64,000 nt of DNA, from contig NZ_WBXN01000004.1 of the NCBI RefSeq assembly GCF_008973465.1, positions 2,294,001 through 2,358,000 on the forward strand. Direction: 5' to 3'. This document shows positions 48,320 through 58,765 of this stretch, one piece after another. The stretch's first letter is position 1; each line of letters starts with the position of its first letter. Under the pieces are notes generated by a model. It was not told where the DNA came from, did not search any database, and was given only the letters and a program-made list of their open reading frames with translations. The position numbers and the translations under genes were made by a program. The DNA comes from Streptomyces sp. SS1-1 (GTDB lineage Bacteria > Actinomycetota > Actinomycetes > Streptomycetales > Streptomycetaceae).

Positions 48320-50920
48320 TCAGTCTCCCGCGACGGCCAACTCGGCACCCGCCCCGGTCACCGCCAGCGCCCCGTCCCGGTCCGTGCTCAGCACCACCGC
48401 GCCCTGGGCCCGCAGCGCCGCGACCGTGCCGGGGGCGGGATGCCCGTACGGGTTGTCCGCGCCCGCGGAGATGAGCGCGAGCCGGGGCGCCACCCGGCGC
48501 AGGAGTCCCGGATCCTGGTACGCGGAACCGTGGTGCGCGACCTTCAGCACGTCCACCCCGCCCAGCAGGGCCCCGGCCGGCGATCTCAACAGGGCGCGCT
48601 GCGCCGGGGGTTCGAGGTCGCCGAGGAGCAGCAGCCGCAGTCCCGCCGACCGGACGAGCAGGGTGACGCTCGCGTCGTTCGGTCCTTCCGGGACCGTCGC
48701 CGGGCCCGGTGGCGGCCACACCACGCGCCAGCTCAGGTCGCCGGTGCGGCGCTCCTCGCCTGCGGTGGCCCGCGTCACCGGGACTCCCCGCGCCGCCGCC
48801 TCACGCCGGACGAACTCCGCCTGGTCCGCCGGTTCCTGGTGGCCCGTCGTCTCGATCGCCCCGACCTCCCGGTCGCGCAGGACGCCGGGCAGGCCCGCCA
48901 CATGGTCGGCGTGGAAGTGCGTCAGGACGACCAGCGGGATCCGTGTGATGCCGAGGGTGCGCAGGCACCGGTCGGCCAGCACCGGGTCGGGTCCCGCGTC
49001 CACCACGACCCCCGTCCCCGCGCCCGCCGCGAGCACCGTCGCGTCGCCCTGCCCGACGTCGCACATCGCGAACCGCCACCCCGGCGGCGGCCACCCCGTG
49101 ACCACCCGGGTCAGCGGCGGCGGCTGCACCACGGCCAGCACGAGCAGCACCCCGAACGCCCCGCACCACCACGGGTGCCGTATCAGCCGGCGCCCCGCCA
49201 GCAGCAGGGCCGCCGTGGCGAGGGCGAGCAGCGCCGCCCCGGTCCAGCTGCCCGGCCAGTCCACGCCGGCGCCGGGCAACGCGGCACCGGTCCGGGCGAC
49301 GTCGGCGATCCACCCGGCCGGCCACCCCGCGCACCAGGCCAGCGCCTTCGCCACCGGCATCGCCCATGGGGCCATCGCCAGCGCGGCGAATCCCAGCACC
49401 GTCGCCGGGGCGATCGCGAACTCCGCGAGCAGGTTGCAGGGGACCGCCACCAGGCTCACCCGGGCCGACAGCACCACGACGACCGGGGCGCACAGCGCCT
49501 GCGCGGCGGCAGCGGCGGCCAGTGCCTCCGCGAGCCGTGGCGGGACCCGGCGCCGGCGCAGCGCCGCGCTCCAGCGGGGCGCGAGGGTGAGCAAGGCGCC
49601 GGTGGCCAGGACGGAGAGCAGGAAGCCGTAACTGCGGGACAGCCAAGGGTCGTACAGCACCAGCAGCAGCACGGCGGTCGCGAGCGCCGGGATCAGCGAC
49701 CGGCGCCGCCCGGTGGCCAGGGCGAGCAGGGTCACCGCCCCGCAGGCCGCGGCCCGCAGGACACTCGGATCGGGCCGGCACACGACGACGAACCCGAGAG
49801 TGAGCGCCCCGCCGAGCAGCGCCGTCGTCCGCAGGGGTAGGCCGAGGCGGGGTGCGAGCCCCCGGCGCTCGGCGCGCTGGGCGAGTCCGGGCGGGCCGAC
49901 GAGCAGGACGAGGATGATCGTGAGGTTGCTCCCCGACACCGCCAGCGTGTGCGCCAGGTCGGTCTCCTTGAACGCCTGGTCCAGCTCCGGGGTGATCCGC
50001 GCGGTGTCCCCCACGACGAGCCCCGGCAGCAGCGCCCGGGCGTCGGCGGGCAGCCCGTCGGTCGCCTCCCGCAGCCCGGCCCGCAAGCGCCCCGCCAGCC
50101 GCTGGGCCGCCGACGGCTCCCCCACGACCTCCGGCACCGCGGGTTCCCGCACCCGCAGCACGGCCGCGATGTCACCGCTCTCCGACGGCGGCACGACCCG
50201 GGCCGTCACCCGCACCCGCGTGGAGGGCAGCAGGGCCAGCCAGGGGGACGGCCGGTCCTCGGCGGTCCCGGTTCCCCGCGGCGGCGAGCCTGTGGGGGAC
50301 GTGGCGGACGTGGGGGACGGGGAGGAAGTGGGGGAAGAGGTCCGCCGCTCGACATCGACCACCATCAGGACCGGGGTCCGGGTCACCACGGCCGCGCCGT
50401 CCCGCGTCTCCACACGCCGTACGTCCGCGTCGAACAGGACGGCGCCAGGTCCCGGTGCCGGGCCTCGCACCTTGGGCCGGTACAGCCGTGGGTCCGAGGT
50501 GATCTCCGCCTCGGCGACGACGGTGGCGTACCGCTCGGCGAGCCCGGGCAGTGGCCCGCGCCGCAGATCGGCTCCGTGCAGCCCGGCCGAGGCGGCGGCC
50601 GCGGCGACACAGAGCAGGACGGCGGCGACCGTGACGCCCTGCCAACCGGACCGGCCCGCCACCCTGGCCTGCGCCCGGCCCCGCGCCCGGCGGCCCCGCG
50701 CCCGGCGGCCCCGCGCGGCCCTCCCCCGCCGCAGCGTCAGCAGGACCCCGGCGGCGAGCAGGCACCCGACCGCAGTGCCGGTCACCCACACCGGCGAGGC
50801 GTCCAGCAGCAACGCCGACGTGGCCCAGGCGGCCAGTGCCGGCGGCACCAGCCGCAGATCCGTCGGCCCCTCCTGCCGCGGATGGGCCGCCCCGAGCCGG
50901 CTCCCGGCCGCCGCGTGCAC
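48320..50920 (-). CDS. comEC: ComEC/Rec2-type DNA uptake channel
   Basis: 866 residues from GTG 50920. About ten hydrophobic segments, the competence domain ('AVSGSNLTIILVLLVG', 'PDPSVLRAAACGAV'), and a C-terminal metallo-beta-lactamase domain with 'THFHADHVAGLP', 'DVGQGDATVLAAG' and 'LKVAHHGSAYQDPGL'. ComEC carries single-stranded DNA through the membrane. The comEA gene lies directly upstream (82 bp). Natural competence has not been shown for most Streptomyces, so the pair may serve another role. Confidence 0.92.
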   Translation of the reverse strand: MHAAAGSRLGAAHPRQEGPTDLRLVPPALAAWATSALLLDASPVWVTGTAVGCLLAAGVLLTLRRGRAARGRRARGRRARGRAQARVAGRSGWQGVTVAAVLLCVAAAAASAGLHGADLRRGPLPGLAERYATVVAEAEITSDPRLYRPKVRGPAPGPGAVLFDADVRRVETRDGAAVVTRTPVLMVVDVERRTSSPTSSPSPTSATSPTGSPPRGTGTAEDRPSPWLALLPSTRVRVTARVVPPSESGDIAAVLRVREPAVPEVVGEPSAAQRLAGRLRAGLREATDGLPADARALLPGLVVGDTARITPELDQAFKETDLAHTLAVSGSNLTIILVLLVGPPGLAQRAERRGLAPRLGLPLRTTALLGGALTLGFVVVCRPDPSVLRAAACGAVTLLALATGRRRSLIPALATAVLLLVLYDPWLSRSYGFLLSVLATGALLTLAPRWSAALRRRRVPPRLAEALAAAAAAQALCAPVVVVLSARVSLVAVPCNLLAEFAIAPATVLGFAALAMAPWAMPVAKALAWCAGWPAGWIADVARTGAALPGAGVDWPGSWTGAALLALATAALLLAGRRLIRHPWWCGAFGVLLVLAVVQPPPLTRVVTGWPPPGWRFAMCDVGQGDATVLAAGAGTGVVVDAGPDPVLADRCLRTLGITRIPLVVLTHFHADHVAGLPGVLRDREVGAIETTGHQEPADQAEFVRREAAARGVPVTRATAGEERRTGDLSWRVVWPPPGPATVPEGPNDASVTLLVRSAGLRLLLLGDLEPPAQRALLRSPAGALLGGVDVLKVAHHGSAYQDPGLLRRVAPRLALISAGADNPYGHPAPGTVAALRAQGAVVLSTDRDGALAVTGAGAELAVAGD

Positions 50921-51002
50921 GGCGGCACGAGTGCCCCGCTTCTCCTCCTCGGTTCGCCCGCCGCGCGCTTCCTCCCGGCCCGCCCGCCGGCCTCCTCCCC
51001 CC

Positions 51003-52031
51003 TCATGGCCGTACGAGATTCCGCAGGTCGGCGAAGCGGCGGTCGCCGATGCCGTTCACGTCCCGCAGTTCGTCCACCGAGCGGAAGCCACCGTGCCGGG
51101 TGCGGTGGTCGATGATGTGCTGGGCCAGCACCGGCCCGACCCCCGGCAGCGTGTCGAGCTGTTCCAGCGTGGCCGTGTTGAGCGACACCGGCGCTGTCGG
51201 CGCGCCCCCGGGACCGGTGGCGCCGCCCGTCTCCGCGGCCGGGGCGGCTCCGGCGGCACCCGGCGGAGCGCCGACGATCACCTGCTCGCCGTCCACCAGG
51301 AAGCGGGCCTGATTCAGCCCGTCCATGTCCGTGCCGGGCCGCACCCCGCCGGCCGCCCGCAGAGCGTCGGCGACGCGCGAGCCCGCCGGCAGCCGGTGCA
51401 CGCCCGGGTCACGGACCTTGCCGCCGACGTCCACCACGATCTCGGCGCCGGGCGAGCCCGCGGCACCCGGCCCGGCGGACACCGTCGCGCCGGACTCGGC
51501 CGCCGCCCCGTCCCGCGTCGCGTCACCGTGGGAGGCCGCCGCGCGCACCACCTCGGGTGCCCGCACGGGCTGCACCCGGCCGGCCCAGAAGTGATGCACG
51601 GCCAGGGCGGCGGCGAGGGCCAGCAGGGCGACGAGCGCGATGACACTGCGCCGCTCCAGACCGCACCGCGCCTGCACCCACACCGGCATCCGCTCCCGCA
51701 GCGCCGGCCCTAGCCTCCCCCGCAGCCCCCGTGCACCGGGGTCACCGGGGCCAGAAGGGTCCACCACGTCCACCACGTCCCCCGCCCCCGGCGGCCCCGT
51801 CCCCGACTCCCGCCAGTCCCCGCCCCGTTCGGCGAAGATCAGCTCGGCGCGGCGGCGCAGTTCCTGCTCCGAAGCCCGGCGTTGCCCCGCCCGGCTCCGG
51901 CCGCCGTCGTGCGCACCGCGCCGATGCCGGACGCGGCCGTCGGAAGCGGGCCCGCGTCCGGGCCCACTGGTGACCCTCGCGGAGCGGACCCGCGGAGATG
52001 TACCCGTCGAAGTGCGTGATCGAAGTGCCAT
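51003..52031 (-). CDS. comEA: ComEA-type DNA receptor protein
   Basis: 342 residues from ATG 52031. A long hydrophilic, mostly disordered N-terminus, one membrane helix ('VIALVALLALAAALAVHHFW', about 132-150), an SLBB domain ('VVDVGGKVRDPGVHRLPAGSRVADALRAAGG') and a C-terminal helix-hairpin-helix pair ('NTATLEQLDTLPGVGPVLAQHIIDHR' and 'ELRDVNGIGDRRFADLRNLV'). It binds double-stranded DNA at the cell surface. The N-terminal 130 residues would be cytoplasmic and are longer than in Firmicute ComEA. Confidence 0.92.
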   Translation of the reverse strand: MALRSRTSTGTSPRVRSARVTSGPGRGPASDGRVRHRRGAHDGGRSRAGQRRASEQELRRRAELIFAERGGDWRESGTGPPGAGDVVDVVDPSGPGDPGARGLRGRLGPALRERMPVWVQARCGLERRSVIALVALLALAAALAVHHFWAGRVQPVRAPEVVRAAASHGDATRDGAAAESGATVSAGPGAAGSPGAEIVVDVGGKVRDPGVHRLPAGSRVADALRAAGGVRPGTDMDGLNQARFLVDGEQVIVGAPPGAAGAAPAAETGGATGPGGAPTAPVSLNTATLEQLDTLPGVGPVLAQHIIDHRTRHGGFRSVDELRDVNGIGDRRFADLRNLVRP

Positions 52032-52098
52032 GCGACGAGCATCCGGCACTCGTCGCATTCGCGATGATCTTGCTCAATTTCCGTGGATCGACAGCCGG

Positions 52099-52108
52099 TT
52101 GTGGATAA
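52099..52108 (-). promoter_or_regulatory. Lone DnaA-box-like sequence
   Basis: ttgtggataa (complement ttatccacaa), a perfect bacterial DnaA box, lies in the comEA upstream region. No second box is within view, so it is not an origin. Confidence 0.35.
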
Positions 52109-52120
52109 CCCCACCACCCC

Positions 52121-52259
52121 GACGGGTGACCCACGCCCCGGCGGCCCAGGCCCCGATGACCCACGCCCCGGTGACCCGCACCCCGGCGGGTGCCCCGCAC
52201 CCCGGCGACCGCGCACCCGTCACCGCCGTCACCGCCGTCACCACCGCCACCGCCGTCAA
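52121..52259. repeat. GC-rich tandem-like repeat upstream of comEA
   Basis: A stretch of the 224-bp gap between comEA and degV made of variants of 'gtgacccacgccccgg', then several 'caccgccgt' units. No gene is supported there. Confidence 0.7.
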
Positions 52260-53101
52260 CGCGGCGAGACCACGACCCCCAGCAACCCGGGCCCGGTGTG
52301 CGCCCCGATCACCGCGCCGACCTCGCTGACATGCAGGTCGGCCAGTCCCGGCACCCGGGTGCGGAGCCGGTCGGCGAGGGCCGACGCCCGTTCGTGGGCG
52401 GCGAGATGGTGCACCGCGATGTCGACCTGCGCGCCGCCCGCCCGTTCGGCGGCGATCTCCTCCAGCCGGGCGATGGCCTTGGACGCCGTCCGCACCTTCT
52501 CCAGCAGGTCGATCCGGCCGCCGTCCAGCTGGAGCAGGGGCTTCACCGCGAGCGCGGAGCCCAGCAGTGCCTGTGCGGCGCCGATCCGGCCGCCGCGGCG
52601 CAGGTATTCGAGGGTGTCGACGTAGAAGTAGGCGGCGGTGCCCCCGGCGCGTTTCTCGGCGGCGGTGACGGCCTCGTCCACGGTGCCGCCGGCCTCCGCC
52701 GTCTCGGCGGCGGCGAGCGCGCTGAAGCCGAGGGCCATGGCGACCATCCCGGTGTCCACCACCCGTACCGGCACGGGCGCCTCGCGCGCCGCGAGGACGG
52801 CGGCGTCGTAGGTGCCGGAGAGTTCGGCGGACAGGTGCAGGGAGACGATCGCCGTGGCGCCGGACTCGGCGACCTCGCGGTAGTGCTCGGCGAAGACCTG
52901 GGGGCTGGGGCGCGAGGTGGTGACGGGGCGTCGCTTCTGCAACGCCTGGGCGAGGGAACGCGTCGAGATCTCGGTGCCCTCGAGGAGCGCCTGGTCGCCG
53001 AGGACCACGGTCAGGGGGACCGCGGTGATGCCGTGCCGCTGCATCGTCCGGGGCGGCAGGTAGGCCGTTGAATCGGTGACGATCGCGACATGGCGGGACA
53101 T
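52256..53101 (-). CDS. DegV-family fatty-acid-binding protein
   Basis: 281 residues. 'VAIVTDSTAYLP' at the start, 'VTTSRPSPQVFAEHY', 'AIVSLHLSAELSGTYDAA' and 'VDTGMVAMALGFSALAAAE' give the DegV fold. DegV proteins bind a fatty acid and, in Firmicutes, FakB presents it to the FakA kinase. No fakA was seen near it. Confidence 0.92.
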   Translation of the reverse strand: MSRHVAIVTDSTAYLPPRTMQRHGITAVPLTVVLGDQALLEGTEISTRSLAQALQKRRPVTTSRPSPQVFAEHYREVAESGATAIVSLHLSAELSGTYDAAVLAAREAPVPVRVVDTGMVAMALGFSALAAAETAEAGGTVDEAVTAAEKRAGGTAAYFYVDTLEYLRRGGRIGAAQALLGSALAVKPLLQLDGGRIDLLEKVRTASKAIARLEEIAAERAGGAQVDIAVHHLAAHERASALADRLRTRVPGLADLHVSEVGAVIGAHTGPGLLGVVVSPR

Positions 53102-53191
53102 GAGTCGGAGGTTACCTGGCGTGGTGCCCGGGCGGCAGCCCGACCCCGCTCAGCCGGTGCCGTCGTGACCGGAACGGATCGTGCCGCGGGC

Positions 53192-53956
53192 TCAAGTCGT
53201 GCTCTCCGGGCGGGGTTTCTTCTGCCACGGATACGTCGGGCGGGCCGCCGGCGGCGTGATGGCGGGCCTCGTCGGCTCCTCGGCCTGCCGGGTCCGGGGG
53301 GTGTCCGGCCACGTCTGCTCGGGTGCCGCCGCGGAGTCCGTGGCGGGGGCCTCCGGCCACGGGGGCGGCGCGGGACGCTCGGTGGCACCCTCCGCCGAGG
53401 GCGCGGCCGCGTCGGTCTGCCAGTGCCGCAGGGCACCGGCCTCCATGTCGATCTGCGCGCTGAGGGAGTCCAGGTCGTCGTCGGCGAAGCGGCGGGCGCG
53501 GTCGCGGGCCGCCCAGCGCAGCGCGTCGGCGGAGTGCGTGATGCGCTCGGTGCGTTCACGCAGGTCGGGCAGACGGGCGGCGAGGGTGGCGCGGTCCGGC
53601 TCGGACTCCAGGCGGCGCAGCTCGCCGTCCAGTTCGTGGCCGTGGGAGCTGAGCCGCTGGAAGAGGGCGAGGGATTCCTTCACGGAGTCGTCCTCGCCGG
53701 CGAGGGCCTCCAGCGCCTCCTGCGTGGCCCGCATGGAGGTGCGCAGGTCGAGGCGGAGCTGGGCGACCTCGCCCGCGGGGCCGGGGCGGCCGAACGCCTT
53801 GGCCTTGAGGGTGTGGTCCTCGACGGTGCGGCGGGCCTGCGTGATGTGCCGGTCGGCGCTGCGCTTGGCGGCACCCACGACCTTGACGGTGGCGAACACG
53901 CCGAGGGCGACGAAGAGCACGAAGAGCAGGGCGATGACTGCGATCACTGCTTCCAC
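53192..53956 (-). CDS. Single-pass membrane protein with coiled-coil domain
   Basis: 254 residues from GTG 53956, chosen by the strong AGGAGGAGGAG 3-4 bases upstream. One membrane helix (about 2-25, 'VIAVIALLFVLFVALGVFATV') is followed by a long helical coiled-coil rich in Arg/Glu/Leu (to about 180) and a Pro/Ala-rich tail ending 'YPWQKKPRPESTT'. Function unknown; it lies between degV and leuS. Confidence 0.8.
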   Translation of the reverse strand: MEAVIAVIALLFVLFVALGVFATVKVVGAAKRSADRHITQARRTVEDHTLKAKAFGRPGPAGEVAQLRLDLRTSMRATQEALEALAGEDDSVKESLALFQRLSSHGHELDGELRRLESEPDRATLAARLPDLRERTERITHSADALRWAARDRARRFADDDLDSLSAQIDMEAGALRHWQTDAAAPSAEGATERPAPPPWPEAPATDSAAAPEQTWPDTPRTRQAEEPTRPAITPPAARPTYPWQKKPRPESTT

Positions 53957-54057
53957 GGGCTCCTCCTCCTGCCTGCCGGGGACACGCCTGCCGGACCTAC
54001 CTGCCGGACACGCCTGCCACGACATGCGGCACGTCCTTCTCCACGGTAAACGCAAGC

Positions 54058-54094
54058 GGCAGGTCCGGAGTTCCACCGGAACCCCGAACCTGCC
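54058..54094 (-). terminator. Hairpin terminator downstream of leuS
   Basis: A long imperfect stem (ggcaggt...acctgcc, with ccg and gttcc/ggaac inner pairs) lies 34 bases past the leuS stop. Confidence 0.6.
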
Positions 54095-54128
54095 CGTAGG
54101 GGATCACCCCGACACGTCGCGGCGGCGT

Positions 54129-57002
<2,874 letters not shown>

Positions 57003-57062
57003 GATCCTCAAAGCTCCATCGATCGTCTCTGCCCGCGGCTGCGATTGTCGTGAAACGAAAAA

Positions 57063-57082
57063 TCCCCTCGCACAGGAGGGGA
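57063..57082 (-). terminator. Attenuator terminator in the leuS leader
   Basis: A 7-bp stem (57063-57069 with 57076-57082, 6-base loop), followed on the leuS strand by five U (58-62). It lies 60 bases before the leuS start. Intrinsic terminators with a U-run are rare in this window, which makes this one stand out. Confidence 0.65.
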
Positions 57083-57095
57083 CGCCGCGCCGATG

Positions 57096-57123
57096 CCGAC
57101 CATCCGAATCGCCCGGTGGTCGG
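57096..57123 (-). promoter_or_regulatory. Leader hairpin, possible pause/antiterminator stem of leuS
   Basis: A perfect 7-bp stem (57096-57102 with 57117-57123, 14-base loop) between the leader-peptide stop (57130) and the terminator hairpin. Confidence 0.5.
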
Positions 57124-57129
57124 GAGTGA

Positions 57130-57168
57130 TCAGCGCGGCTCGCTAAGCAGAAGGCGTACGGCACGCAT
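57130..57168 (-). CDS. Leucine leader peptide of leuS
   Basis: A 12-codon frame, [12 protein letters not shown] and stop, with three consecutive leucine codons, ending 128 bases before leuS. It is preceded by a TACCCT six bases upstream of its ATG, as for a leaderless start. The order leader peptide, hairpin 57096-57123, U-tailed hairpin 57063-57082 is the classical attenuator. Confidence 0.6.
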   Translation of the reverse strand: MRAVRLLLSEPR

Positions 57169-57174
57169 GGCGTC

Positions 57175-57180
57175 AGGGTA
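57175..57180 (-). promoter_or_regulatory. Candidate -10 element of the leuS transcription unit
   Basis: TACCCT (as agggta on the plus strand) lies 6 bases before the leader-peptide ATG. No strong -35 was found. Confidence 0.35.
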
Positions 57181-57296
57181 CCGCAGCGCCGGAGCGGGGA
57201 GCGACGGAGTTCCGGCGGGCGCGCGCGTGAACATCCGTGCCCCCGTCTGCGTACCTGAGAGTTGTGAAGACATGGAAAAGCTGAACGATGTTCAAT

Positions 57297-57313
57297 TGTT
57301 ACCTGGCGTAACA
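57297..57313. promoter_or_regulatory. Inverted repeat upstream of the cytochrome gene, candidate operator
   Basis: tgttac-N5-gtaaca, with a further gatgt/acatc pair outside (57287-57291 and 57325-57329), about 130 bases before the ATG at 57449 in an A/T-richer stretch. Confidence 0.4.
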
Positions 57314-57448
57314 GACGCTAAGGGACATCGGACGCCCCTCGCGGCCCGTAGATAACAACGCAATAACTCAAACGCCGTACCCCCCGGTATGGAGCCACTT
57401 AGAGTGCGGCACCGGGACCGCCTTCCCGAACCGCTCGGAGTTGCCCCC

Positions 57449-58765
57449 ATGAACCCTCGTCGTAGTAACAGTTCGCTCCCCAAACCGGGCCGGTCGGCCT
57501 ACGGGGTGGCGACGGCCGCCGTTCTGCTGCTCATCCCCCTGGTCGTCCTGCTCGGCGGCGCCTGGCTCCAGGAATTCCTCAACTTCGGTGCCGGCGTCCT
57601 GTCGCTCGTGTGTCTCACCTGCTCGGTCATCTGGGGCCTGGTCGCCCAGGACCGGATGATCCTCGACACCCGCCAGCGGATCATCGCCCAGGGCGTCCAC
57701 CGGGTCACCGCCGTGGCCTCGATCGCGTTCCTGCTGGTGCACATCGGCGTCAAGCTGGCCCTGAACCACGCCGGCTTCATGGCCGCGGTCATCCCGTTCA
57801 GCCTGGTCTTCTTCGGCGGCGACGAGATCCCGGGCAGCGCCTTCCTGATCGGCCTGGGCTCGATGGCCGCGCTGCTCATGATCTTCGTCGGCGTCACCGG
57901 CGCCCTGCGCAACCAGTTCGCCTCCCCCGCGCCGGTCGCCGCCCGCTGGCGCGCGATGCACATGCTGGCCTACCCCGCCTGGTGCGCCGCCCTGATCCAC
58001 GGCCTGTTCGCCGGGCGCCCGGCGAAGACCTTCTTCATGGTCAGCTACGAGCTGTGCGTGGTCGGCGTCGCCGCCGCCCTCGCGCTGCGCGCCGCCCCGC
58101 GCCCGGTCAAGCGCAAGGTCGCCGACCGGATCGCCCAGATCATCGGCAACGAGCCGGGCGTCCGCGAGGGCCTGGAGGAGAGCCGCGCGCGGGCGGCCTC
58201 CGGACCGGCGGCAGCGGGCCCCGACAGCCCGCGCGGCGAGCGGCGCTCCTCGCGCGACGACCGCGGCGGCCGTGGCGACCGCGGCAGCCCCCTGCCCGGC
58301 ATGCCGGCGCAACCCGCGTCGGCCGCCGAGACCACGGGAGGCTTCGCCGCCGCCTACCGGGCCGTCTCCCCGCGCTCCGACGGCCGCCAGGAGCCGTACG
58401 GCGCCCAGCCCACCCAGGCCACCCCGCGCGCCGACGGCGGCACGGGCAGCTGGCCGATCCCCTCCCCGCCGCCGGTCGGCGAGGCACCCCCCTCGGCCTA
58501 CGACCCGCTCAACGACACCGGGTTCAACAACATCCCCGCCTACGGCACCCAGGGCGCCGCCTCCTACGCGGGCGGCGCCGCGGGCTACGGGTCGAGTGAT
58601 GTGTACGACACCTCCGAGACAAACGCCGTCTTCGGTACGTACAACCAGAACGACACGTACAACAACAGCGGTCCCGCCACCCAAACGATGCCCGGTGCCC
58701 CCTACGACTTCGACGCACCGGGTCCGGGCGAACCTTGGAACACGCCTTCCGGAGGCTTTAAGTGA
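57449..58765 (+). CDS. Di-heme membrane cytochrome (ferric-reductase/cytochrome b-like) with disordered tail
   Basis: 438 residues from ATG 57449 with GGAG 9 bases upstream. About six or seven hydrophobic segments in the first 230 residues. Two segments carry spaced His pairs: His84/His98 ('GVHRVTAVASIAFLLVH') and His171/His184 ('AMHMLAYPAWCAALIH'). Such pairs hold two b-type hemes in ferric-reductase/NOX-like proteins. The last ~200 residues are low-complexity: Arg/Asp/Gly-rich, then Pro/Gly/Tyr/Asn-rich, probably unstructured. The stop overlaps the NuoF-like start by 4 bases (GTGA), so the pair should form one electron-transfer unit. Confidence 0.82.
   Translation: MNPRRSNSSLPKPGRSAYGVATAAVLLLIPLVVLLGGAWLQEFLNFGAGVLSLVCLTCSVIWGLVAQDRMILDTRQRIIAQGVHRVTAVASIAFLLVHIGVKLALNHAGFMAAVIPFSLVFFGGDEIPGSAFLIGLGSMAALLMIFVGVTGALRNQFASPAPVAARWRAMHMLAYPAWCAALIHGLFAGRPAKTFFMVSYELCVVGVAAALALRAAPRPVKRKVADRIAQIIGNEPGVREGLEESRARAASGPAAAGPDSPRGERRSSRDDRGGRGDRGSPLPGMPAQPASAAETTGGFAAAYRAVSPRSDGRQEPYGAQPTQATPRADGGTGSWPIPSPPPVGEAPPSAYDPLNDTGFNNIPAYGTQGAASYAGGAAGYGSSDVYDTSETNAVFGTYNQNDTYNNSGPATQTMPGAPYDFDAPGPGEPWNTPSGGFK

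Noticed and set aside
52074..52259. 61-residue minus-strand frame in the comEA upstream repeat
   Set aside because: Its repeated Gly-Ala-Trp-Val pattern comes from the DNA repeat; no start signal.
57003..57168. T-box riboswitch upstream of leuS
   Set aside because: I see no T-box consensus segment or specifier-loop stem; the Leu leader peptide with a U-tailed terminator explains the leader better.
57261..57275. Rex operator (gttgtgaagacatgg)
   Set aside because: Only one half-site of the TTGTGAA-type palindrome is present; the other half does not match.
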